Below, in pieces: positions 47,725 through 56,436 of a stretch of DNA of 64,000 nucleotides (position 1 is the stretch's first letter; each line of letters begins with the position of its first letter). This DNA comes from Flavobacteriaceae bacterium. Lineage in GTDB: Bacteria > Bacteroidota > Bacteroidia > Flavobacteriales > Weeksellaceae. The stretch spans positions 134,343-198,342 of the forward strand of contig PTET01000001.1 in NCBI GenBank assembly GCA_004359435.1, given 5' to 3'. The translations under genes were made by a program, and so were the position numbers. Below the pieces are notes generated by a model that saw only the letters and a program-made list of their open reading frames with translations, was not told the origin of the DNA and did not search any database.

Positions 47725-49536
47725 ATGATACATTTAGAGACACTAGATTTTTTGATTATCGCAGCTCTACTTTCCATTACCGTTCTAATTGGGGTATGGG
47801 CTTCTAAAACTGCAGGAAAAGATTCAGACGAATTCTTTTTGTCGGGAAAAAACATGCCGTGGTGGCTTATGGGTACCTCTATGGTGGCTACTACTTTTTC
47901 AACCGACACCCCCAATTTGGTAACCGACATCGTAAGAAGAGATGGTGTAGCTGGAAATTGGGTTTGGTGGGCTTTTTTAATTACGGGTCTTTTAACGGTA
48001 TTTGTATATGCCAAGCTTTGGAGAAGATCTAATGTAACCACAGATTTAGAATTTTATTCCCTTCGATATGGAGGAAAACCGGCTAAATTTCTAAGAACCT
48101 TTCGCTCTGTTTATTTAGGTGTGGCTTTTAATGTGATGGCCATGGCAGGGGTTACTCTTGCTGCTATTAAAATTGGACACATCATGTTTGGGGCAGAGCC
48201 GTGGCTTGTGGTAATAATAGCTGGAGCCATCACCGTATTTTTTAGTGCTTTTGGAGGATTCAAAGGCGTGGTTTACACCGATTTTTTTCTGTTTTTTATG
48301 GCCATGGTGGGTTCTGTTGCCAGCGCCTATTATATTGTGAATCTTCCAGAAGTGGGAGGTTTGTGTAACTTAATGAGCCAACCGGTGGTGCAAGAAAAGC
48401 AAAACTTTTTTCCAACATTGTCTAACAAAGAACAATGGATGACACTTTTTATCATCCCTCTAGCAGTACAATGGTGGAGCGCTTGGTATCCAGGGGCAGA
48501 ACCTGGTGGCGGAGGGTATGTTGCCCAAAGAATGCTAGCGGCCAAAGACGAGAATCATGCGGTGGGAGCAACTTTCTTCTTTAATTTTATGCACTATGCA
48601 GTAAGGCCTTGGCCTTGGATTTTGGTGGCTTTTGCTTCTTTGATTGTTTTCCCAGATGTAGAAAGTATAGGGAGAATGTTTCCGAACATTCCAGCGGATA
48701 AGCTAGGCCATGATTTGGCTTATCCGGCCATGCTTACCAAACTACCTGCGGGACTTTTAGGGCTTGTGTTGGCTTCGCTTTTGGCGGCCTATATCAGCAC
48801 TATTTCTACCCATCTAAACTGGGGCTCTTCTTATATTGTCAACGATTTTTATAAGTTAGAAATAAACCCAGATGCCAGCGAAAAGCAACTGGTTTTTGTT
48901 GGGCAAATATCAACGGTTCTTCTTATGGTAGTGAGCGGATTTATTGCCATGAGCCTTACCAATGCCACCCAAATTTTTAACATTATCATTATGTTTGGGG
49001 CTGGAACGGGGCTCATTTTTATTCTTAGATGGTTCTGGTGGAGAATCAATGCGTGGAGCGAAATTTCTGCCATGTTTGCCTCCGGAGTTGTTTCTTTGCT
49101 TCTAAACTTTACAGACCTTGGAAAAACCTTTTTTGGAGAAAATGGAAAGTTCGAAAGCCACTATCAATTTCCCTTTGTGGTGCTTGTAACAACGCTGGTT
49201 TGGGTTTTGATCACTTTTTTAACCAAACCAGAAACAGACCAGCAGCTTTTTGCTTTTTACCGCAGAATTAAGCCAGGTGGTCCAGGTTGGAAATTAATTA
49301 AAGAAAGAGCCCTAATCAGTGGTGAGACTCTAGAGGAAAGTAACCAAGGATGGAGTCTTCCGTATGGAATTTTGGCCATGCTTGTGGGTTGTGTTTCTAT
49401 TTACAGCTGTCTTTTTATGTTAGGAAATTTCTTATACGGGAAGCCTCAAGAAGGATTTCTACTTCTAGGCCTCTTTGTGGCTTCTGGTTTTGTGCTGCTT
49501 TGGATCTGGAAAAAGATCAAAAACAAATTGATATAA
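47725..49536 (+). CDS. Sodium:solute symporter family protein
   Basis: 603 aa polytopic; GKDSDEFFLSGKNMPWWLMGTSMVATTFSTDTPNLVTDIVRRDGVAGNWVWW. Confidence 0.95.
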   Translation: MIHLETLDFLIIAALLSITVLIGVWASKTAGKDSDEFFLSGKNMPWWLMGTSMVATTFSTDTPNLVTDIVRRDGVAGNWVWWAFLITGLLTVFVYAKLWRRSNVTTDLEFYSLRYGGKPAKFLRTFRSVYLGVAFNVMAMAGVTLAAIKIGHIMFGAEPWLVVIIAGAITVFFSAFGGFKGVVYTDFFLFFMAMVGSVASAYYIVNLPEVGGLCNLMSQPVVQEKQNFFPTLSNKEQWMTLFIIPLAVQWWSAWYPGAEPGGGGYVAQRMLAAKDENHAVGATFFFNFMHYAVRPWPWILVAFASLIVFPDVESIGRMFPNIPADKLGHDLAYPAMLTKLPAGLLGLVLASLLAAYISTISTHLNWGSSYIVNDFYKLEINPDASEKQLVFVGQISTVLLMVVSGFIAMSLTNATQIFNIIIMFGAGTGLIFILRWFWWRINAWSEISAMFASGVVSLLLNFTDLGKTFFGENGKFESHYQFPFVVLVTTLVWVLITFLTKPETDQQLFAFYRRIKPGGPGWKLIKERALISGETLEESNQGWSLPYGILAMLVGCVSIYSCLFMLGNFLYGKPQEGFLLLGLFVASGFVLLWIWKKIKNKLI

Positions 49537-49655
49537 AAATTTGTTAAAATCTTTTTTTGCATTTGCGAAAAAAACCTATATTGCATATATAGATTTTATT
49601 AACAAACCCAAAGCGTGTTGTTAACAATTTTAAAAAACAATTCAAGAATGTTGAT

Positions 49656-50471
49656 ATGAAGAAATGTTTTAAATTTTTTGGAATCGTACTTTTTACTTTT
49701 TCAACTTTGGTGCAAGCCCAAAAACAAGACGACTTAATTGTTGAGCTTGGAGGATTGTACGCAATTCCGTCTGCCATTGGAGAGCCCATCCTTATGACTT
49801 CTCCCATGGGTCAGTCTTTCCCTGACTCTGGAGGAAAAATAGATCCTTTCTTTGGGCCGATTGGTCTTATCAAATACATGTCCTCAGACCACGTGGGAAT
49901 TGCCACCCTAATTGGACTTCCTCCTCAAATGAAATACCACGGACACATCAGTTACGATGGTACCTTATATGAAATTGAGCATACCTCCAATATGCTTCCT
50001 TTGGCATTTTTGGTTTCTTATCTAACAGGCCAAGACAGAGACATTGTTAGAATAGGGATTACAGGAGGTATTGCCCTTCCGCTTTCTCTTAATAACGAGG
50101 TTGTAATTACAGATACCAGCAAAAGAGACGACCCTAGAGCGCCAGAATATTCTGAGTTTTCTTCTTTGTATGTTACCGACGCCTACCAAAGAAGAAGAAG
50201 GATGACTCCATACTTAGGTCTTTCTGCCTATGTAGATATAACGCCCAAACTGGGTGTATATGCTTCGGCGGTATACATGCCACTAGGTATAGAATACACC
50301 TACAAAGGTAAAGCCAGCGACGAGTTTGTAAATGGGATTATTGCACTTGCCGGAAACCAGTTTGTACCCAAAGACAACAACCTTATCATCAATAATGAGG
50401 TACAAGTAGATCCTATATTTCTTTCTGCTGGGATCACCTACAATTTTGGAAGCCTAGGCATACAAAGATAG
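49656..50471 (+). CDS. OmpW-like outer-membrane beta-barrel protein
   Basis: 271 aa; signal peptide; IKYMSSDHVGIATLIGLPPQMKYHG. Confidence 0.75.
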   Translation: MKKCFKFFGIVLFTFSTLVQAQKQDDLIVELGGLYAIPSAIGEPILMTSPMGQSFPDSGGKIDPFFGPIGLIKYMSSDHVGIATLIGLPPQMKYHGHISYDGTLYEIEHTSNMLPLAFLVSYLTGQDRDIVRIGITGGIALPLSLNNEVVITDTSKRDDPRAPEYSEFSSLYVTDAYQRRRRMTPYLGLSAYVDITPKLGVYASAVYMPLGIEYTYKGKASDEFVNGIIALAGNQFVPKDNNLIINNEVQVDPIFLSAGITYNFGSLGIQR

Positions 50472-50498
50472 TTTTACCTGCTAACAAAACCAGAAACG

Positions 50499-51488
50499 AT
50501 GAAATTAAAGCTTATTATTATTGCGTTAATCCTTTCAATGGGTACTGCTTTTGGGCAAAAAAAAGGAGATTTTATGGTTTCCATGGGAGTATCTGCCCTT
50601 GCGCCAACCGATGCAAAACTCACCGCGCCAAGGGTTACCGCTCCTTTTTTGCTGGGTATGCCAACCAGTACAGCCACGGTGGTTACTCAACCTTCCTTTT
50701 TCTTGTATTTTGATTACATGCTTTCGGATCATTTTATGTTAAACTTTTATTTTTTACCCAGTATGTTTCCGGGCATAGGCTCTTTTACCCCAGGGCTTAC
50801 TCTGGCGGCAGATTTAGATTTGCTTATTGGAGGAATTTACCCCTATCCAGAGATTGCTTTTGTTGGGTTGCCTAGCCAGGGAAGAGTCTTTGAAAGATTT
50901 GATGGAACGGGGCTCAATTACAATTATATAGAACAAAGCCATTCTGGATCTCCACTTCCTTTTGCCATTTGGTTTACCTATTTGTTTGGAGAGCCTGGAA
51001 ACATTTTACGGGCTGGACCAGGGATTGGACTAGGTATACCCTTAACTTTTTCTTCTGGCAATACCAAATTCAAAGACCTTAGAAAAGATTACGAGTACGC
51101 AGATAGCTATACCAATAAACCTGTGAGAACCTTCGGTTCGCATACCAATGAGCTTCATCCAGATTTTGCCCTTAACTTTGTGGTAATTGTAAACCTTTCT
51201 GAGAAAGCCTTTTTAGACCTAAGAGCCAGTTATATTCCTGTTACCTATAACCAAGTAACCCATGTTCAATTAAACTTAGCTGGCTTAACGGGAGGGCTTA
51301 CAAGCAATACAGGCGAGGAAGGGCTAATGGACAACTTAAACAAGTTAACGTATCTTAAAATGGAGCCAGAAATTGTGGCCAACCCCATATTTTTCTATGC
51401 GGGAGTTGGATACAACATGGGAGATGTACCAGCCAAAGCCGGTAGGCTCATCGAAAACACCTTCCGTTCTAAGCGAAGAAAAATGTAA
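50499..51488 (+). CDS. OmpW-like outer-membrane protein, tandem paralogue of the previous gene
   Basis: 329 aa; signal peptide; YMLSDHFMLNFYFLPS; similar strand pattern and FAIWFTYLFG vs LAFLVSYLTG. Confidence 0.7.
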   Translation: MKLKLIIIALILSMGTAFGQKKGDFMVSMGVSALAPTDAKLTAPRVTAPFLLGMPTSTATVVTQPSFFLYFDYMLSDHFMLNFYFLPSMFPGIGSFTPGLTLAADLDLLIGGIYPYPEIAFVGLPSQGRVFERFDGTGLNYNYIEQSHSGSPLPFAIWFTYLFGEPGNILRAGPGIGLGIPLTFSSGNTKFKDLRKDYEYADSYTNKPVRTFGSHTNELHPDFALNFVVIVNLSEKAFLDLRASYIPVTYNQVTHVQLNLAGLTGGLTSNTGEEGLMDNLNKLTYLKMEPEIVANPIFFYAGVGYNMGDVPAKAGRLIENTFRSKRRKM

Positions 51489-51497
51489 ACCTTTAGG

Positions 51498-52271
51498 TTA
51501 TTTTAGCTCAATGCCTACCGGGCAGTGGTCTGAGTGTTTGGCCTGTTGTAAAATAAAAGCGCTATTAACCCTTGAGGCCAAAGACTGGCTTAAAAGCACA
51601 TAGTCTATTCTCCATCCTTTGTTGTTGGCTCTTGCATTAGCTCTATAAGACCACCAAGAATACGCGTCTTTTGTGGTTGGGTGCAAGTGTCTAAAAGAAT
51701 CAACAAAGTTTGTTTTTTCTAGAAATTCTCCAAACCAAGCTCTTTCAACAGGTAAAAAACCAGAGGTATTTTTGTTAGATACCGGGTTATGGATGTCTAT
51801 TTCTTGATGGCAAATGTTGTAGTCTCCACAGATAATCAAATGGGGAAGTGTTTTCTGCAAAGAGAGAACGTACTGGGTAAATTCTTGGCAAAAATTCAGT
51901 TTGAAGTCTAATCTGTCTAGGTTTGTGCCAGAGGGAAGATACAAACTCATCACAGAAAAATCTTCAAAATCTAAACGAATGATTCTTCCTTCTTGGTCCA
52001 TGCTTAATATTCCACTACCAAGGGTAACCTTTGAAGGGTTTATCTTACTGAAGATTGCAACGCCACTGTATCCTTTTTTTTGGGCAGAAAAAAAATGGGT
52101 TTGGTAACCCATGTTTTGTATTTCGAGAAAATCTTGTTCTGCAATTTGGTCTTGGGTTGCTTTGGTTTCTTGCAAGCACAAAACATCTGGAGCCTCTTGC
52201 CTAAGCCAATCTAAGAAACCTTTGTTGATGGCGGCTCTAATTCCGTTTACGTTGTAAGAAAGTATTTTCAT
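51498..52271 (-). CDS. Exodeoxyribonuclease III / AP endonuclease
   Basis: 257 aa; MKILSYNVNGIRAAINKGF, CLQETKA, GDYNICH, WRIDYVLLS, SDHCPVGIEL. Confidence 0.96.
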   Translation of the reverse strand: MKILSYNVNGIRAAINKGFLDWLRQEAPDVLCLQETKATQDQIAEQDFLEIQNMGYQTHFFSAQKKGYSGVAIFSKINPSKVTLGSGILSMDQEGRIIRLDFEDFSVMSLYLPSGTNLDRLDFKLNFCQEFTQYVLSLQKTLPHLIICGDYNICHQEIDIHNPVSNKNTSGFLPVERAWFGEFLEKTNFVDSFRHLHPTTKDAYSWWSYRANARANNKGWRIDYVLLSQSLASRVNSAFILQQAKHSDHCPVGIELK

Positions 52272-52645
52272 AGATCTTTGGGCTTTTTCTTTTTCTTCTT
52301 CTTTTTTTCTTTGTTTTGTTCAAGTTTGGCTGGTTTGTTGGCATCCAAAATAGACTTTGTTTTTTGGAGAGATTCTGCATTTATCTCTAGGTCTTCTTGC
52401 GTTATTTTTTCAAAAGAAGCGTCTAGGGTGAAACCTTGCTCCATAAGGTCTTTAATCCGAATAATTTTGAACAAGGTTTGGTAAGAATACTGCCTGTTGT
52501 TAGACTTGGAAGCCTTAGCAAAAATGATTTTTTTATCTTCCCAATACCGAAGCTGTCTTCGGGTTACTCCCGTAAACTGCGCAGCCTCCCCTATGCCTAT
52601 GGGGATGTTTTTTATAAAGTGTTTTCTGAAATCTTTTTCTTTCAT
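52268..52645 (-). CDS. MerR-family DNA-binding protein with poly-lysine tail
   Basis: 125 aa; IGIGEAAQFTGVTRRQLRYWEDKKII; tail KKKKKKKKPKDL. Confidence 0.88.
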   Translation of the reverse strand: MKEKDFRKHFIKNIPIGIGEAAQFTGVTRRQLRYWEDKKIIFAKASKSNNRQYSYQTLFKIIRIKDLMEQGFTLDASFEKITQEDLEINAESLQKTKSILDANKPAKLEQNKEKKKKKKKKPKDL

Positions 52646-53151
52646 TTTGCTTTCTTTTTATACAGTGGAACAGTGCTGCAAGCCTCTCCATACATGATGG
52701 ATCTGGCAACAGGATAGAGCTTTTCTATCAGAAGCAAATAGTTGTTTTGTGGGTCGATTCCCGTATTGCAACCTTTTAGAATAATGGGTTTGTCTTGGTA
52801 AACAGAAAAATCGTGAGCCAAAATGTTAGCGCCAATTAAACTTTCTTCCACGTCTAAGAGACTGCCTACTTTTACACTTTTTGCGACACCCACCAAATAG
52901 GTGCTTACAAGGGCAAAAGCCCATCCTGGAAGTATGGCTTCTGTGCTGCAGTGCAAAGCGACGTGCTTATCTTTAAAAGGCTCGAAAGAAAAGTCCTTTA
53001 ATTGTTCTCGAAACTCTTTTTCTACCAAAAGAATTCCTTGCTTTAACCAAGGAGATATATCTAAGGAAACACGCTCTTCCTTTGGGAGAAAGTCCCTTAG
53101 GTCAAGGGTGATTAAATCGCTCTGAGAAACTTTGTTTACAATGGTGTCCAT
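52642..53151 (-). CDS. DUF2480 family protein
   Basis: 169 aa; NKVSQSDLITLDLRDFLP...LDISPWLKQGILLVEKEFRE...YLLLIEKLYPVARSIMYGEACSTVPLYKK. Confidence 0.85.
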   Translation of the reverse strand: MDTIVNKVSQSDLITLDLRDFLPKEERVSLDISPWLKQGILLVEKEFREQLKDFSFEPFKDKHVALHCSTEAILPGWAFALVSTYLVGVAKSVKVGSLLDVEESLIGANILAHDFSVYQDKPIILKGCNTGIDPQNNYLLLIEKLYPVARSIMYGEACSTVPLYKKKAK

Positions 53152-53236
53152 AACATCAAATGATGGTAAATATACTAATTAGACATCGTTTTTAGTTAAT
53201 TCTAGTGTATATTTGAAAGAGAAATCTTCACATTAG

Positions 53237-53998
53237 ATGAAATATTACCTGATAGCCGGAGAAGCTTCCGGAGATTTGCATGGCGCCAATTTAATGGGCG
53301 CCCTAAAACAAATAGATCCCTTAGCCACTTTTCGGGTTTGGGGAGGAGATCTAATGGCGGAAAAGGGCGCAGAGCTGGTTTCCCACTACAAAGATCGCTC
53401 TTTTATGGGCTTTTTAGAGGTTGCCAAAAATCTACCTAAAATCTTAGGCTTTTTAAAGTTTTGCAAGGAAGACATTCAAAAGCACAAGCCCGACGTAGTG
53501 GTGTACATAGACAATTCTGGGTTTAATCTTCGTATCGCGCCCTTTGTAAAAAAGCTTGGAATTCCAAGTGTCTACTATATTTCTCCTCAGGTTTGGGCCT
53601 CTAGAAAGGGAAGGGTAAAAACCATTCTAAAAAGCGTGGATAAAATGCTGGTTGAACTTCCTTTTGTCAAAGATTTTTACAAGACATATTCCCCCGATTT
53701 TCCGGTTGAATTTGTGGGAAAAACACATCCCATAGAATACTTTATCGCCAAAAGAATTGTGACTCTAGAATACATCTCTCTTGTTAACCTTATTTGGGGC
53801 GATGAATTGGTCAAAGAACTTATTCAAGATGAGTTTAACCCTCAAAACATTAGCCAAGAACTCAAGAAAATTTTAGAGTCAACCAATGCCGAAAAAATCA
53901 AAGAAAACTACTTTTTGCTTAAACAAAAATTAGGTGGAGAAGGTGCTTCTAAAAGGGCTGCGAAGGCTATTTATTCTTTCCTTGTAGAAAAAAATTGA
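53237..53998 (+). pseudogene. lpxB: Lipid-A-disaccharide synthase with large in-frame internal deletion
   Basis: MKYYLIAGEASGDLHGANLM...YISPQVWASRKGRVKTI...VEFVG joined directly to KTHPIEYFIAKRIVTLEYISLVNLI...ELIQDE; 253 aa versus about 370-380 usual; the UDP-sugar-binding half including SGTATLE-type motif is absent. Confidence 0.88.
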
Positions 53999-54063
53999 CG
54001 CCAAAGACCTTACTGTTAAAATTTTGGTCTTCCTAGAAAAATAGGGTAAATTAAGCAGAGAAT

Positions 54064-55926
54064 TTGGCTTGTATGAAAAATCAGCCCATTTTTTCTGTTC
54101 TTCTGGCCTTTGCTTTGGGAATAATTCTAGAGGTAAAATCCCCTGAATTTGAATGCAATACCCTTTGTAGGGCTTTTTTTTCTGGCTTTTTCTTACTTCT
54201 TTTTGTTGTTTTTAATTTTAGAAAAAAGATTCAAATTAATAGCAGACAGATTCTCTCTTTTTTAATTTTATGTCTGTTTGTACTTTGGGGATATGTAAGG
54301 CATTTTTATGCAAACAAACCTTCTTTTGAGGCGAGTTCTGGTGATCTTTTAAAAGTCAAGGTAGAAAAGATACTCTCAGCAGATTTTTACCGCCAAAACA
54401 AGGCTTTTGTTAGGGTTTTAAATCCAAAACAATCCAATTTTGAATCTAGTGCCACAAGAGCCTTGGTTTATTTTGACCAAAAAGTAAATACCGGGGAAAT
54501 TTTTTTGCTCAAGGCCAAGGTATTAGAATTTCCTAAAAACAAAAATCCATATGGGTTTGATTATGGAAAGTATCTCAAAGATCAAGGAATTCATTTCGTG
54601 TTGGAAAGCAAAGCCAGTAAAAAATTAAAAGGTCAAATTGGTATAAGAGGAAAAATTTACCAGTGGTTTGAAAGGGCACAAAATCAGTCAAGTTATACAG
54701 GAGAATCTATAGACTGGATTAAAACCATGTTTTTGGGCGATTCGATGGATTTTTCTGCCCAGCAAACTGAGGCACTTCGTACCTTGGGCCTTTCTCATGT
54801 GGTGGTAGTTTCGGGCTTACATATAGGCATTCTGTATGGTTTTTTCTGGGGAATTTTCAGCCGAATTTTTAACCTAAAAAAGAATAAAGTAGAAGTTTTG
54901 TCTTTTTTGATGGTTTTGCTCTATGTTCTGCTTTTAGAACCCACAGCTTCTGTGCTTCGGGCGGTTTTGTTCTTGGCCCTGTATATTCTCTCTAGAATAC
55001 TTAAAAGACCACAACCTTTTGAACATGTGCTTTATCTCACGGCTCTTTTATGCCTGATTTGGAATCCCAAGTTTTTGTTTCAACTGAGCTTTCAACTTAG
55101 TTTTGCGGCTGTATTTTTTATTGGTTGGCTCAATCCTTTGTGGTATAATGTTTTTGCAAAGTTTAAATACAAAGACAGCCTTTGGTTTGGTGCGATGGCT
55201 ACTTCTTTTAATGCAAATTTGGGGGTTAGCGGCATTATTTTGTATTATTTTGGAAATTTCCAGATTTATTCGGTGCTTGTCAACACTTTATTGACCCCTA
55301 TATTTTCTGTACTTACCGTGGTATATTTTTTAAGTGGGAGTTTGCTTTTGATGGGTATTGATCTCTCTTTTGTTGTAAATCCGCTTTCGGGATTTTTAGA
55401 AAATGCCTTGACTTTCTTAGAAAATGCTTTAAAACATGGATTTTCGACAGGAATGTACTTTTCCTTGTTTGAGGTTTTTCTGTATTATGCCTTTTTGTTG
55501 GCTTTGGGATTAGGCCTTAAGAAAAATTTAAAGATCCCTGTTTTGTCTTTGCTCATTTTATTGTTTGTATACCAGCTAAACGGAATAATTCAGGGGCAAA
55601 AAAGTGAAAAAAAACATGAAGTCTGGGTTTTTTATAGCCCACGGGGACTTCTTTTGACCCAAAGAAATCAAAACAAAGCCACCGTTTATTTTACAGATGA
55701 GGTTGAGATCGAGAAAATAAAGACTCAATTTCTAGATAAATGGATCAAAAGGGAAAAAGTGAATAGGGTTCGATTTACAATGCTTCCAAAGCTTGATCAT
55801 TACCAATTTGGAGCCTTGGATATAAAAAAAGACACCTCTTGTAAGTGGCAAATTTCTTCTGCCCAGCAAAAATATATCTGGTGCCTAAAAGAAAAAGGTG
55901 CTTATCATTTGAAAATCACTCCTTGA
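54064..55926 (+). CDS. comEC: ComEC/Rec2-family competence protein
   Basis: 620 aa; LGLSHVVVVSGLHIGILYG, LLEPTASVLRAVLFLALY, NPKFLFQLSFQLSFAAVFFI. Confidence 0.92.
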   Translation: MACMKNQPIFSVLLAFALGIILEVKSPEFECNTLCRAFFSGFFLLLFVVFNFRKKIQINSRQILSFLILCLFVLWGYVRHFYANKPSFEASSGDLLKVKVEKILSADFYRQNKAFVRVLNPKQSNFESSATRALVYFDQKVNTGEIFLLKAKVLEFPKNKNPYGFDYGKYLKDQGIHFVLESKASKKLKGQIGIRGKIYQWFERAQNQSSYTGESIDWIKTMFLGDSMDFSAQQTEALRTLGLSHVVVVSGLHIGILYGFFWGIFSRIFNLKKNKVEVLSFLMVLLYVLLLEPTASVLRAVLFLALYILSRILKRPQPFEHVLYLTALLCLIWNPKFLFQLSFQLSFAAVFFIGWLNPLWYNVFAKFKYKDSLWFGAMATSFNANLGVSGIILYYFGNFQIYSVLVNTLLTPIFSVLTVVYFLSGSLLLMGIDLSFVVNPLSGFLENALTFLENALKHGFSTGMYFSLFEVFLYYAFLLALGLGLKKNLKIPVLSLLILLFVYQLNGIIQGQKSEKKHEVWVFYSPRGLLLTQRNQNKATVYFTDEVEIEKIKTQFLDKWIKREKVNRVRFTMLPKLDHYQFGALDIKKDTSCKWQISSAQQKYIWCLKEKGAYHLKITP

Positions 55927-56387
55927 CGCAAAAACTCAAGAAAACTTACGCTGCTTTGGTACCCTCTAAGTATGTTGCCAATTTTTTTGGTGTTAGACAA
56001 AATAACGTAAGAAGGATATGACATCTTTTTTTGCAAAAACACATAAGCAAAGGCATTGATTCCGCCTGTGCCACTTGGAATAAATTTGTATCTATATCCG
56101 TTGAATATGGCAGGGGTTTCTTGTTCTGCATTAAATTTTACGGCAATATAGTTTTTGTTGATTTCAGCAATTACCTCTGGGTTTTTGAAAGTGGTTTGGT
56201 CCATTTTCTTGCAGTATCCACACCAATTGGTGTAAAAATCGATAAGAATCTTTTTGCTTTTGTCTTTTTCAAGCATTTTTTCGGCTTGTTCAATGGTTAC
56301 CCAGTTGATTTCTTGGGCAGAAACAAAGCCAGAGAAAAGAAGGGCGAAAAAGAAAAGATAATTTTTTATGGGGGCAAAAAGTTTCAT
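55905..56387 (-). CDS. Secreted thioredoxin-fold protein
   Basis: Signal peptide; ILIDFYTNWCGYCKKMDQTTF; start reassigned to internal Met (MKLFAPIKNYLFFF). Confidence 0.9.
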   Translation of the reverse strand: MKLFAPIKNYLFFFALLFSGFVSAQEINWVTIEQAEKMLEKDKSKKILIDFYTNWCGYCKKMDQTTFKNPEVIAEINKNYIAVKFNAEQETPAIFNGYRYKFIPSGTGGINAFAYVFLQKKMSYPSYVILSNTKKIGNILRGYQSSVSFLEFLRQGVIFK

Positions 56388-56436
56388 AAGGTTTGTTCTT
56401 GGTAGATATATGTCTAAGGCAAGATTTGTGCCAAAA

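Noticed and set aside
49889-49896. CCACGTGG palindrome as a third parS
   Set aside because: Lies inside the OmpW-like gene and lacks the outer GTT/AAC arms.
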